Notes: a model not told the origin generated them from the sequence alone. Shown: positions 25,310 through 38,205, numbered from the stretch's first letter. The stretch is DNA of 64,000 nucleotides from Thuidium tamariscinum (GCA_947034885.2 OX344750.2:5952001-6016000); one strand, 5' to 3'. Numbers and translations: made by a program.

Positions 25310-26252
25310 GAAAAACAGAGCCCCTCACGCCACGTAGGCTTTTGATAAATTAAGTTAAAATCCCTTCCCAATTCCGATTCCCAATTATTTCTGCTCCCCT
25401 AACGTTGACTGCAAACAGAAACCGCCACACAGACATCCAGGCCCCAGGCCCCGCCACTCCAACCTTTCCCTTTCCCCCAACAAGCTTTTACTTTTACTTT
25501 TACTTTTCCCCCATCCCGACCCCTTGTCCCCTCCCGCTCCCGATACGTTCCCACGAAGTTCCCAGAATGTTCCCCCTCCCGAACGCGGCCATCTGCCTCC
25601 CTGTTTACTTTTCCCCCACGACTTTTTACTTTCCCCAGTCCACCAACCCCCATTCTCACTGCCGCGGCGGGGCGCGCGGGCTGTCTGGTTGGCACTCCTG
25701 GCAGGCGCTCACGACCGGGGGGCCGATGCGTAGACTCGAAGCAGCGAGAGTAAGCCGCTGCCGTTTTCTGCGACCCGGAACGCCAGGGGCGACAGACGAT
25801 GCAATTGCGCCAACAGTAGTCGTTGTGGCAACTAGTTTTCTGTCTGCTTGTATCCCTTCTTCAACCTTCGTCATTGCAGGGAAGTGGTACCGGAGCCCCA
25901 TTGAGACTTGGGTTCCTCCATTTTCGCCATTCGTATTCCCCAACTGCGGTCTCGGCTTGTGTCGTTCTGATTGCTGTCTCACTTCCCTGTTTTCTTGGGA
26001 GCAGGATCACAAGCCCGTGCTTCTCGTGTTCGTGTATTTCGTGTATGTACCCCTGTCTTGGTGTGTTTGTGTGTGTGTGTGTGTGTCCCGTGAGTGGAGA
26101 TTACGTGTGTTGAGCGAGGGTACTGTATCTTGGGAAGAGAAGGGAGGTGTTGCTTGGAGTGGGGTTGCTTTTGTTCTTGATTTGGAGAGAAGGAGCGGAG
26201 AGGAGAGTGCGTGTGCGTGCGTGTGTTTGTGTGTGTTTGGAAGGGGGATTGC
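25310..26252 (+). promoter_or_regulatory. Promoter/5' leader region of the nucleotidyltransferase gene
   Basis: GC content rises sharply here compared with the AT-rich desert. The stretch contains pyrimidine-rich tracts, a short TTTTAC repeat at about 25485-25508 and a GT dinucleotide repeat at about 26061-26085. Long open frames on both strands reflect the lack of AT-rich stops. It probably contains the transcription start, leader and perhaps a leader intron; none can be fixed by eye. Confidence 0.5.
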
Positions 26253-29200
26253 ATGGGCGATTCCGAACCTTGGTGGCCCGAGTTGGCGAGTGGCCTTTCT
26301 GCCGAGGGTGTACATTCTTTTCGTGCGGCGTTTGGCACGTTTCGGGAGAAGGGGGAGGAATGGTGGGCGAGGGCGGAGCTTCGTGTGGCTGAGCTGATCA
26401 CCGCCATTCAACCCAAACCGGAGTCGGAGTTTCGGCGACAGGCCGTTGTGGACTACATCACCAAGCTCATTCAATCATGCGTCAATTGCGAGGTTGGGAA
26501 ACGGAGTCCCATTTGAATTCCGCGGCGATCATGCTTCCGCTATGAGATTACCGACACTTGTGCGTTGTGTTTTCTCTAAACTGTGGAAGGTTTTTGATCG
26601 AAACGCAGGTCGTGAAGTTCGGGTCGGTGCCACTGAAAACGTACTTGCCCGATGGCGACATCGATCTAACGGTAGTTAGCCCTAATCTGGAGTCCAAGAG
26701 GACATGGATCGACGATGTGCACAATGTTCTGCAGAAGGAGATTAACAATCCGAAGTCTGAATTCCGGATCACCCAAGTGCAACTCGTTGTTGCTGAGGTG
26801 TGTGCCTGACGAACCAGCTTTGGTATTCGAATGGTGTTGTGTAATTGTACTCTTTCGATTGCCGCGACTTGTGAGCGGTGCCGGACTGTGACAATAATCG
26901 AGTACAGGAAGACGCATTTATGAAGGTGGTCACATAATTTAGCTCTAGCTCATAGTCCTAAAGTAGGAGCACTAGTAATCACCACCCTTAACACTGAGCA
27001 GAGTTCCTACTCCGTCGAAATTTTACATGTTTTTCGCTAGCAACTGCAAGAGGATTCCAGCGCACCAAAGAGTGAGCTCTTTCGATTAAACGCCCGAAAG
27101 TTATGTTGGTTCAAAGTTTTATTGGTAGTAGTTGCCAGTTGGGAAGGGTTCTGCATCCTCTAAATCCTTAACTTCATCCTCTAAATCCATCTTTACCAAT
27201 TGTTTCAGATTTCAGGGTGACAATTCCAGTTGCATACCTTCCAGTGTGTTTCCTGAGCGATGGAAATCGGTGGCCAATGATTGATAATCAGTAATTTTAA
27301 CAATGGTTAGAATAGCCTCGCTCTGAAGGTGCTGGTGTTGATGGTCTGTTTCAGGTCAAACTTATTAAAATCTACGTGGAGAAGAGCCTTTTGGTGGATG
27401 TTTCGTTCGATCAAGTGGGTGGAGTTTGCACTCTCTGTTTCCTCGAGGAGGTGCTTGTCCTAACTTCCTATTGCCTGTTCATATTCGCGTCAGTTTTCTC
27501 TCGACAGGTTGATTCCAGGAATTGTGGCCTTTTCAACCAGTTCTATCTATTACCAAGTTTAGATTTGCGTCATGAGTAGTCTTTGTGTATTTAGCGAATC
27601 TTTTACCAGTTCAATTCTATTGCCAAGTTTAGATGTGCGTCAAGAGTAGTCTTTGTTTCATGTCCTACTGTGATGCACCAACTTTCAGATTGTTTGAGCG
27701 CATAGATGTTGGATTTGCACGTTCTATTTCCTCAGCGTTAGTAACTCGGATTATTTGGTATTGAGGAATTGAACCTTTTATGATGTAGGAAGCGCATGTT
27801 TTTCAGTAATTTTGAGTAAGAGAATGCTTTCATGTAGGAAGCACAGACCATATGAGAATGTCTTCACCCAAATTTTGTTAATTTTTCTTGCTAGTACTTC
27901 AATTTTCTTCATTTAGTCTAGAGATTGAATGAATGACACCATCTGAATTATACCTTTCAGAGTATGGTACGTTGAATTGGTCATGAGGAAACATTTTAGG
28001 GGTAACTGACCCCTGAGCGGGTCTGTTAAGGTTTTGTACGTCATTGTCGAGCTTATTACGTTAGAATTGGAAAACTGGTTTGCATTTGACTCCAGAAGAC
28101 TTACTTATTCATGTTGTTCCCTATGTTTATACTGTTCACATTTAGGCTGACAAACGTAGAATACTGCTGAAGGTTGACAGATTGATTGGGGAGGACCACC
28201 TATTCAAACGTAGCATTATCCTTGTGAAAGCCTGGTGCTACTATGAGAGCCGTTTGCTGGGTGCCAATTGCAACTTGATGTCGACTTACGCTTTGGAGAC
28301 CTTGGTGCTTTACATTTTCCATCTCTTCCATGCGTCACTGCGGGGACCATTGCAGGTGCGCTGTAACTTGGAGTTGCCAGTTTTATTTGATGAATGCTAT
28401 GTATTTGGAAGTGCCCATACAGTAATACTGTTCAGATCCCAATTTTCAAACCCCAAGGATACAGTCAAACCGAGGGAACTATCTCTTAACATTAGCAGAG
28501 ATAGAAGTATCCTAACTATGATGAAGGTTTGAAGTTGGAGGCGGGACTATTTAGATTATTTAGATTATTCGATCACTCTATTCTGTTGGTACTATTTGAT
28601 CCCTCGTAAGGGTTAATTATCCCCTGATGTCCTTCACCCTGTGAGTCCACATGGCTGCATCCATGTCTGTAAGAGTTGAAACGTATAGTTTTGTAGGCCT
28701 TGAGAGTATTTACAAAATCTCGTACTAGAAATGAGAAATCATTCCGTACATATTGAATGCTATAAATGTGCTTTGAAAATATATCATATATTCGTGCGTC
28801 AAAGTACCCTAAGAGTCCAAATGACTGCATCCATATCTGTAAGAGTTGAGTCGAATAGTTTAGAAGTAGAAATGAAATTAGTTTACTCTAAACTTTGAAT
28901 GCTAGAAGTATGCTTTGAAAGTGACTACAATGGACTGTTTGCTTGGAAACTAGACTTCCTATTTCTTGCTTGGGTACTTGGGGGTTAAAGGGGTTGTCCT
29001 ACTCAACGATATGTGTTGATGGTTCAGGTACTTTATTTGTTCTTGGAATTTTTCAGCAGTTTCGATTGGGACGAGTACTGTGTCAGTTTATCTGGCCCCA
29101 TTCCCCTCGACTCGTCCTCTAAGGAGAATAAGAAACAATCTATCCCCGCAGAGGACTTCCAGAGGCTCGGTAAGTCTGACTTCCTGGCTTTCAAAGTTAC

Positions 29201-32200
29201 AGTTCTTCTATACCTCCAATGTTAGCATCATGCAAATTCAAAACCAACTTCGGGAGTTGAAGCAATGAACGGAAGTAACCACTTGCAGGTGCGTTTGTGG
29301 GCCTTGACGATTTAGGATTTTCAGCTGGTTTGATTTCTATTCACGTTGGTTGGACTGCAGCGGGAAGCCTGTTTTAGTTCATGTCATAAAGTTTCCTATA
29401 AAGGAGGGATGGATTTCTTGCAGTCTTATCACCTCGGAGGGAAGGAGGCGAACTTCTGTTCACTAAGGCGTTCCTTGATACCTGCGAACGAACCTATGGC
29501 TTGGTGCGAGTCAATCAAATCTCAACACCGACCGAGTTCCCCGTGAAGTCCCTGAACATAATCGACCCATTGCGCCGCACAAACAATCTCGGTCGGAGTG
29601 TCAACCATGGTACTACTCCAAGCTATCTCTTCTTTCGATTTTATTTCTCTTAAAGTCCGCTCATGCTTAATATTTACGACGACCTAGAGCTAGGCTTGGT
29701 TTCTCAAATATGAAAGCGCTCGTTGGACATTAGCCTCGATTCGGTGGATTTGGACAGTAGCTTTGGTATTGTTGCAGGGAATCTGAATTATATCGACTCG
29801 TCCGTGATGTCAGGTAATTGTGCGAGAATTCGAAGGGCATTTGTTCTCGGAGCTCGAACACTGCGAGGCATTCTTCATGGTAGCGAGGCAGACGTTTGTT
29901 CTGTGCTAGACCAGTTTTTCAAGAACTGTAATGAGAGATTTGATGGGAGTACCCCACGGCCCGACGTTGCCGTTCCTAGGTCCTGGTCGGGAACTAGAAT
30001 GCCCAACGGTGTGCAGAGAATGGGAGGTGGCCAAAGGCGTAGCGACATTGCCAGGACTGAGAGGAACAAAGATGCTGTCTCGATCGGTTGTGTTTCTGAA
30101 AACGGTGATCACCCTACTCAGGCAAAGCTGACCCCTAATGTGCTTCGCGTCGATCCCAGAGATCCTACAGTTCGGAAAACTTCAGAGGAGGCCTTAGGTG
30201 AGGGTGTGGAGTACGAGGGTGGCGGTATCGTTTCCCCTTGTGCAGTGGACTTAGCTTCAGTTAGGGCAGAAAGTTCGAACAGTTCTGCTGGAAATTTGAC
30301 AGCTGTTGCAAGCGAGGAGCTGGAAGCTTTGAAGACGATTGCTATGAATAGTCCCAATGGTGATCTTACGGCCCATGATTCTCGTCACATTGACGAAGAA
30401 TCCATCCATAGTGATGGTCCTATATCGAAGGGTATTCCTATCGAAGTTGGTTCTCTGCAAATTGTTTATGATCGGTTACCCATTAGATCAGGAGCACATG
30501 AGGAGGATGAAGCGTCTCCAGGAATGTTTAGTGAGGCGAATAATTCCGGCGATATCATGAGGGAGGGACTGGAAAGCTTGGTACGCATGATGGGTCGTAC
30601 ACGGGTATCAAAACAAGTTACAGCTGTCAATGGAAGTGAACATAGTACTATTCGATCAACTTCACCTTCTAGCAAGAATGAATCGGAAGAGGAAGGGGAG
30701 TCCTCATCCCAGAGTAGCTCTTCGAAAGGTGAGGCGTCTGCCTCTAAAAACATCACTGCCCTCCGGGTATCTGATTCTAAGAGAGGGTTGCTACCTCTCT
30801 CTTCCCGACCAGGTAAGTTAGTTCGTAAGCTCCACCACTAACTTGACTGTGATGTCCTCACTTTCATTTTAGTAATAATTTTAATTTTTGTGAGCGTGTA
30901 CATGTGCTTATCATTGTTTTGCTTATTCAGGTATTAGGTTGCACGGTCGTTTGGAGCTTCCATTTGGTTTCCTCCGGATATTTATTTTCATCTGACGGGT
31001 TGCATCCTGGTGACCATTCTGTTTTCCTTACAGAGAATTCCGAAAGTAGTCGACATGGCTCATCATCTGAGTTGCAGGGTCGCCCCCCTGACCCTCAGCG
31101 TTCTCCTTTAGACATTTCAGGTGCCGAAGCTGAAGTTCCAATACCCTCTTCGTATGGTGAGCCTGTGAAGAGCATAGTAAACGAGGCGGAGCGTGAGTTT
31201 TCTGTGCCTGTGGACGAATTCATGCGCACAGAGAACAATTCAGGCTTTGAAATTTCAACTGTTCCGGAAATGAGTCAGAGCAAAGTGCCTGTGCACAAGG
31301 GGAAACTCCATCAGCAAAATGGTACTCTTCAGGGCAATGACTTCGGCTCCGGGCCTGGGCATGTGAAGCGGAAACGAGGTCCTGGCAAAGAGAAGAGGTA
31401 TGGTCGAGCTGCAGGAATGGTTGCACAGGATGGAGGTCAGGTCAGTAGTTCTGGTGTCACAGCGCACAGCCCACAGCAGTCTTCTGGTCTGGCTCCAGTC
31501 TATCAGCATCCTCCTCATCAGTCGTCAACAGATTATGCAGCTTCAGGAACCCATTTTAAAACATCTCAATCCCCCCGCCCGTATCCAAATGCCACTGGAC
31601 CGGGAAGTTTTCGTCACCCATTAGCCAATTACCAGTTCGACCCTGGAACAAGCAGAACGACGGGCGGCAACAACTCTACCTCCAGTCACAGCTCTGATCC
31701 TCACTATATGCCTTCCTATTACGTGCCGTTTCCTTCAGGATATCCGCATCCCTCCATGTACAGTTCAGGTATGAATAATTTTCATAAGCGAAATTTATTC
31801 GCGAGGGGTGATGGAAGCAGTGGAGTAAACACGACAAGTCGAATGGATCCAGAAACGGTTGAGCCTGTCCCAAATGATAATGCAGTGGACAGTCCCAGCC
31901 ACAAAAGCCGATCGAAGGTGAGTGAGGTTGTTAATTCATTAGACGGTCATGCGTCTACTGTAATTCTTCGAACTTTGTATTATTTATATCATTACTTATT
32001 AGGATTTGTTCATTGATCGTCAAGACTCTGTATGTTCTCCTTAATGTTTATTACTTGCTGCACTTGACAATGTTCCATTTGGACACTCTGTGTTTACATG
32101 CTCCGATGTTGTGGAGAATGTTAAACATGCTAAACAATACCCACTACTGTCGCTTATCCGATATTAATCTTGTAACGTGCCGTGATTGGGGACAGGTAAC

Positions 32201-34651
32201 GCCACAAGTTGCAGTGGGAATCGTGGAGAGGTTAGAAGCGGACGGAGTAGCGGCCAGCACGAGTTCACGGAGAAATCAGACCGCAGTTGCTGCAAGAAAC
32301 AACACTCATGGTGCTAGTGGTAACGTTAATTCGGACTTCCTTAGTGGTGATTTAAAACGACATCTTGAATTATTAGCATATGGACGGCTCTGTGAAGAAT
32401 GTTGCAGTCCAAGTCTACAACACCCGATTGCATACCCAGCTTATGGTTCGGAACAACTCGCACACACGCACGGGTCTTGGGAAGGTCCCGGCAGACCTGC
32501 CCATCTCATGGGCCAACTGCCGTTTTATCCCACTGGTCCTAGCTGGTTCCCTCTATTACAGCAGCAGGCGGGGTATCTCCCGCAGTTTCCGCCTTATTGG
32601 GGTCCTCGTGGGGTGGAACTCTCTCCACGTCCGAGAGGAACAGGGACCTACTTACCCACTACTGTAAGTAAATATACTTTAGAGAGCTAGGAATTATGAA
32701 TGATGGTTGTGAGAGTTAATGTTTGCAATTATTGCAACTTTTACACTTGTTGCTTGGTTCCTCGTTTTTACATGAATTCAATCTTGCTTTTTCATGACTT
32801 TCTTACATGAAATCAATCGCAAGCTGTATTTATTGATGCTATCGTTTTCTGTTTTGCGCATTCTTTAGCAGCTGAGGCAAAACATCAAGGTCCCCAGTGG
32901 AAGAGGCAGGGGAGGAGGGGTCCAGAACGGATCTCAGCATCCGGAAGCGGATAAGTATCATCACCAAACACGTGAACATGAGACTTCTCATCGTTTCCAT
33001 GGACCTCATCACAGGGCATCCATGAACAAAGATGAGGCTCATTCCCAAGGTGCTGTTTATGGTACTCCAACGAGCACCAGAGTGGTAGAGAACAGGAGTA
33101 GTACCTCGAAGGCTGAATCAAGAGCTCGTGATTCTCGTCACCCTAGGCATGAGTTTGCAAAGGCTTCTCATTCCCTCCCAACCTCGCCATCCGTTTCAAG
33201 CCCACGTGCAGCAGATGTTCCTGACGAACTACCGCAGCCAAGTGAATCGTTACCTCGTATTACTGCAGATGTGGACTTGGTTACAGATCCAGTGGTTGTG
33301 GTGAGGAATTCATCGAGTGACGACTCTTCTGGACCGTCGGCTTTTGAAACGCTCTCTGGCTCGTCTGAAGGCAACGTGGGTCCTGCGCCACTTCCTGTTT
33401 CAGAGTTTGTATACTCTGAAGAAGCCGAAGCCGTCTTTGATGGTGGAGATAATAGTGGGACTCAACTGAAAAGAAGCTCTAGCATAGGACATTCATGTGA
33501 TCAAATAGTTCAAACTGATGGTCCGGTTGTCATATCTGACTTGCCTTCCACCGTTGCTGAAGCTACAACACCGTCACAGCGGTATGTGTAATTCTAACTT
33601 CTGGATCTATTATCCTTCCTCAACCTTAATTTTGTCTAGTTTGTTTGTTTGGTGCGCCAGCTGTGTAAGTGTTGTACTAGTGGGAATCCAGAACCTTAAT
33701 TGAGCCCATTTCTGTAGAGGTGACAAGCCCGCATTGGATATAGAGACTACAGTTATCCTTTACACATGAAGGGCCGTGGTGTTTTTAGACCCAAAACTGC
33801 TTCAAGATACTTGTGTCTAAAGCAAAGCTAAAATATTCAACTATATTATTCATTTACAAATCCAACGGGAGGATCCCTTAGTTAACTTTTTAGAGTACAC
33901 CCTCATAAGTTTCAAAAAGTGAGAAACTTTACTGATTGTAATATCACGATGCTTAAAATGGATGATCAAAAACTCTTTGTTACAAAAAAATATAGTCCAG
34001 GTCTTCAAAGGTTAATGGTCTTATCCTTTGCTGGTGTTATGGTGTCCTTTTGAGTCCCTTGATTTGAACAATATCACCATTTTGGTTATATGTTAGTGAT
34101 GTGAAAGGTCAATGGTCTTATCCTTTGTTTTTGTTATGGTGTCCTTTTGAGTCCTTTGATTTGAACAAAATTGTGCCATTGAGGTTATATGTTAGTAATG
34201 TGAAAGTACAACCTCGTTATGGATATGACCCCGGTGGCTCATCATATTCTTTCGTGTTTAAGGTGTTTTAATTTTCCTTTCTGTACTTCAGTTGGTTAAT
34301 GTGGAGCGTTGTATCTGTCATGATATCTTGCCAGGGATGGTCGACTAGCATACCACATGAAAGAGGAAGACTTTCCTCCACTTGGTGGACGAAGAGTGAA
34401 CCGTGGCGAGGTTGCAACTGCGGGCGCCAGTAGCTCCACCTCTAGCAATGGGACAGGCAGGTTCATCTCGTCGTGAGTCCTGAATTAATTTTTCCCAAGT
34501 CTTTAGAAGGAAACGATCACGGGGAGTTAGTTAAATTCCGATCTTTTTAGTTAGTCAGTTCAATCATGTCACTCGTTGCCTTTGTGTAAATATTTTCATG
34601 ATCTCTTAAATGTTCGGTCCTTTGAACAGCGGAGCTTCACCGTCTCATTGA
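26253..34651 (+). CDS. PAP/OAS1 substrate-binding domain nucleotidyltransferase, 12 exons
   Basis: Spliced model of about 1451 residues: exons 26253-26492, 26609-26797, 27355-27450, 28173-28355, 29028-29169, 29424-29609, 29814-30812, 30938-31917, 32196-32663, 32869-33581, 34335-34472, 34630-34651, all GT-AG with phases that join. Residues 84-100 hold the polymerase-beta type motif FGSVPLKTYLPDGDIDL, giving Gly85-Ser86 and carboxylates Asp97 and Asp99; VDVSF supplies the third (Asp158). The PAP-associated region follows (KAWCYYESR, STYALETLVLYIFHLFH), then NIIDPLRRTNNLGRSV near residue 335. This matches the plant family of Arabidopsis At3g51620, from memory. The remaining ~1100 residues are Ser/Gly/Pro-rich and probably disordered, with a conserved FLSGDLKRHLELLAYGRLC patch and a terminal EEDFPPLGGRR patch. 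As I recall, Arabidopsis members are about 750-830 aa, so this C-terminus is enlarged. Intact catalytic residues suggest an active RNA nucleotidyltransferase; the substrate is unknown. Exon 4 could start at 28146 (+9 aa). Confidence 0.87.
28636..28925 (+). repeat. Intronic duplication in the nucleotidyltransferase gene
   Basis: Two diverged copies (about 28636-28780 and 28807-28925) in intron 4, sharing CTGCATCCATRTCTGTAAGA and TTTGAATGCTA-like words. Confidence 0.6.
34009..34203 (+). repeat. Intronic tandem duplication (~97 bp) in the nucleotidyltransferase gene
   Basis: Two units (34009-34105 and 34106-34203) in intron 10, both with AATGGTCTTATCCTTTG and GGTTATATGTTAGT. Just upstream (about 33766-34008) is an AT-rich stretch weakly similar to the TTAA elements. 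Confidence 0.7.
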
Positions 34652-35005
34652 AGAGCGCCTAAACAAAGGGAGTGTTTCAAGTTTAGGTAGAAATAATTGA
34701 AATAGTTATTTCATTGCCCTTTACGTAGTGCATTAGTTGTGAGGAGAAATTTGCTTGGCCATGATGTTGAACTGCTGCTTTCAACTGCTTTCATTCATAT
34801 ATTGCTGACGTGGTTGAGGCTCCGCTTGTAAAATACTGTGCCTGCATTTTACAAGCGACGCCCACCATGACGAGATCCCAATTGATCTTGCAACTGATTG
34901 CTGGGTTTAATTGTATCGCTCTCTAAAAATTAGATTGTACCTTGGTCCACAGCTCTTTTGTGGAAATGAGTCCATGATGAGGTGCAATGTCCATAACATT
35001 GTTAA

Positions 35006-35923
35006 CCCCTAAATGCCCAAGGCCTGTTTTGAGCTTCTTGGTGTTTTGAGCTTCTTGGAATTTGCTCTAAAAACTGAACAAAATGCCAACATTTTGATAA
35101 GTTTAAAAATCAATTAAAAAAAAATTTGTAATTGTACAAATTCAAACTAGACATATTAGAGATCTTATGGGAAAAGAAAACACAACAATATCACCTATGA
35201 AGTGAAAGATTATAATGTTTGACTATGAGGGTGTTAAAACAACAAAAAATTTTAAATCCTCTTCTTACAAGTCAAATCTAAAACAACTATGACAAAAAAA
35301 TATGAAGTTAAAGGGCTTAACTTGTATAACCCCAATCAATTTATGGCTTCTTAAAAACTACTTTGTAATTTTTTTAAATGAATTTCGAATGTGATTTTTG
35401 ATCCGAGATCTAAGGTAGGTACACCCAAAAGCACCACTTATTCGTACTGAGCCTAGTTCTTGCAATTAATTAGTTCAAATTTTTATATAATCGTGTTGGC
35501 AAGTGAAAGCATGTTCCAACACACCAAAGAACGTAGGATTTGGATATCATATGCAAAAATTATTAACAGTCAAAGTTTGTTTCTGAAAGTGAACATGACT
35601 GATTTCAGAAATGTATGTGCACTGTAGATGGTGCTTTTAGGAACACGGCGCTTTTGGGTGTACCACCTTAGTGTATTTGAGGCTCATTTCCAAGAGCTCT
35701 CAATACTACAGGAAGTCAAGATTGCAATGAGTACCCTTTCACAAAATCTTGAATAGAAAAATCACTATTAGTTATTTTTAAAATTGGATTTTTGATGCAA
35801 AAATTAGACTTCATAAAGAACTTTAAAAAATTATTAAACTATTAAAAATAGAAACTTGATTAAATTTTATTTAACTTCAAAGTTTTGCAAACACTAGATT
35901 TTGATGCCTTGGGCATTTAGGGA
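35006..35923. mobile_element. TTAA-flanked element, second subfamily (CCCCTAAATGCCCAAGG ends)
   Basis: 918 bp between TTAA at 35002-35005 and 35924-35927. Left end CCCCTAAATGCCCAAGG, right end CCTTGGGCATTTAGGGA, a nearly perfect TIR. A TA-flanked MITE (35413-35668) is inserted in the middle. It lies just 3' of the nucleotidyltransferase gene. Confidence 0.65.
35413..35668. mobile_element. AGGTAGGTACACCC MITE, copy 3, nested
   Basis: 256 bp flanked by TA, same orientation as copy 2 and similar throughout. The right end has lost a few bases (GGTGTACCACCT). It is inserted in the TTAA element 35006-35923. Confidence 0.7.
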
Positions 35924-35927
35924 TTAA

Positions 35928-37017
35928 TTCCTAAAAGCCCAAGACCTTTTTGGATAAAAAGATATCATTGCTATTGAAGTGGTATAGATCTAAATGTCAC
36001 TATTGTAAAAAAATCTCAACTATACAATATTGTAGTGTAAGTAATGCACACCCCTAAAAGCCCAAGACCTTTTTGGATAAAAAGATATCATTGCTATTGA
36101 AGTGGTATAGATCTAAATGTCACTATTGTAAAAAAATCTCAACTATACAATGTTGTAGTGTAAGTAATGCAAATGAAGTTAATCTAATTTGAAGTCATTT
36201 GGCCACATAGATTGTAAGATTATAATGTCTTAATGTTGGAAAAAGATGCTAAAATTTTCCTAGAAATACATTTGAAGGTGAAATTTCATTTCCTACTCAA
36301 TTGAAACCTATTCAAAGGAAAATGCCCGTAATTGTAAAGTGCTTCAAAACCAACATTTAAACACATTGATGAAAGAAAGCATCATGCAATTTACTCATTG
36401 TATTTGCCAAATGGATTTAAATTGTCAAAAAATAGTTGCAAAAAGTACATCTATAGTTGAACCTCCTTCTATAAGAATGCCTTTGAATCACTCATAACTT
36501 CTTGGATTAATACGAAATTTCAACCACACAAATTAGACTAGTGTTTACAACTTTTCCAAAGATAATATTGGAAATGGACACTATATGAAGTAGCAAGCCA
36601 CATAAGTTCATTGTAATCCAAAAATGTCAAGAATTTAAACTTTGAATTGATCCCAAATACTCAAAAGGACTTAAATTGACATGAAAATTTCACTTTAATA
36701 ACTAGATTTCAAGAAGAGTACAAATCGACAATTTCATTCAAAATAAACATTGGATTCATGAAGGAGATACAAGCCCTTGAAGTTTCAGCCATCAAATGCA
36801 ACTTGGCAAATTCAACTTGAACTTGTGAACTTCAATTGGCTTTCAAAAAATCAATACATCATGGATAGATTTGAAAATTTATTTCACAAACTAGATGGGA
36901 GAGTACAAATTTTCCAACAAATTTAATTGAATTTGGACATTCGATGCAAAAGTTACATCACTTTGAGTTGGACTTTTAAACTATTTGACACGTTTGGTCC
37001 CTTGGGGTGTTTAGGGG
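35928..37017. mobile_element. TTAA-flanked element, second subfamily, abutting copy
   Basis: It starts at the TTAA that ends the previous element (35924-35927) and runs to TTAA at 37018-37021, with right end GGTGTTTAGGGG. The left end is degenerate and carries a ~122-bp tandem duplication. No coding capacity seen. Confidence 0.5.
35929..36172. repeat. Tandem duplication of ~122 bp
   Basis: Two nearly identical units (35929-36050 and 36051-36172), each starting CCTAAAAGCCCAAGACC. The high identity suggests a recent duplication inside the left end of the TTAA element. Confidence 0.8.
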
Positions 37018-37146
37018 TTAACCAACACTAGGACTCCTTTTGTTCCTTTAGAAAGTTAAGAGCCCCTAGTGTTGAATCTTGTAGAGTTAATAGTCACTCA
37101 AACTCCACAATTCATTGTTCCTCTATACTTTCTCTATTGAACCAAT

Positions 37147-37881
37147 GGGCAATTGCAAGAAACACTTGTCCTATTTTCTGTCACACTTAGTGTGCTGATT
37201 TGTTTTTTGGCCATAAATTCTATGTTTTGGCTCCAAATGACTCAAGAATTATAGGGAAGATACTCATAGGTACCATACACATTCTCTAATTTTTTCATAA
37301 TTTTCAAAAATAGTTTGATTTCAAAATAGTACTAGTGATTGAATGTCACACTTAATAGTTTAGGGGTTTTTAGTCACTAAGGAGTACCTTTTTTTTAATG
37401 ATTTTGAGATGAAATTTGGATGAGATGGTCTTCTAGTAGACTTACAGCTTTCCACGTGAGTAATTTTGAAAAAAGTTATTTTTATGTCGTGTGGAAGTCC
37501 ACAAAGTGAGCTTCCTTCTGGTTGCATTTTTAAACATATAAAGTATTATTTTAGTGATTTATTTTATTATAGAACATCTCCATAGAGTTTTTGCAAATGG
37601 ACACTTTTTATTTTTTGTATTTACTTATTTTTAATAATTTTCTTGAATTAAAACATGAAAGTATGTATTTTCTTGAGGTTTAGCGCTTTTTAAGTTCTCC
37701 TACTTAGAGAATTTTTCTATCAATTTACTTTGGTGAAAACCTTCATCTTAGAGGTGTATACATTATTCATATTTTTCAAATTTTTTTTGAATTAATTTTC
37801 TAATTTTAAAGTACTCCAGAAAAAATCACAAGTACTATAGTAAAAGGCAACAAATAGGACAAGTGTTTCTTGCAATCACCC
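37147..37881. mobile_element. TIR element with GGGYRATTGCAAGAAACACT ends
   Basis: 735 bp; left end GGGCAATTGCAAGAAACACT and right end AGTGTTTCTTGCAATCACCC, a ~30-bp TIR. Both borders are flanked by CAAT, a possible 4-bp duplication. The interior is shared with 61925-62320. No ORF of note. Confidence 0.6.
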
Positions 37882-38205
37882 CAATACTCTTGAACTAGCT
37901 CATATGAACTTAGGCAAAAAGTTGCAAGAGGCCAACCAATAGTGTTGATCACATTATAACTATATTACCTCCTTAGAATCTAGGGAGGCATTATCCTTCT
38001 TCTAGGGAGAAGAGATTAGAGTTGTTAACAATGTTGTGTCATCCTTGGAAAACTATTGGTTAGTTCATTGTTATGGTAGCTAGTGGCACTGGAAAAAAAC
38101 CTCGTTGCAATTTGAAAACATAGGAAAGAAACTTGAAAAAAAATCTATAAAATTTCTATCATAGAATAAAAAATAGAAAAAACAAGAAGCATGGTATGTG
38201 AAAAA

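Noticed and set aside
25405..26397. 330-codon open frame on + just before the nucleotidyltransferase start
   Set aside because: It begins at TTG, overlaps exon 1 out of frame, is compositionally a GC-rich low-stop stretch with GT repeats, and shows no domain. Antisense frames there are equally open.
27373..27579. Extension of exon 3 beyond 27450
   Set aside because: Residues after FLEE leave the family pattern, and a GT donor sits exactly where the conserved VDRLIG exon would follow.
29779..29813. Earlier acceptor for exon 7 (GTTGCAG ending at 29778)
   Set aside because: It is in frame but adds 12 residues between the LGRSV and ARIRRAF blocks, which are adjacent in relatives as I recall; the TCAG ending at 29813 fits better.
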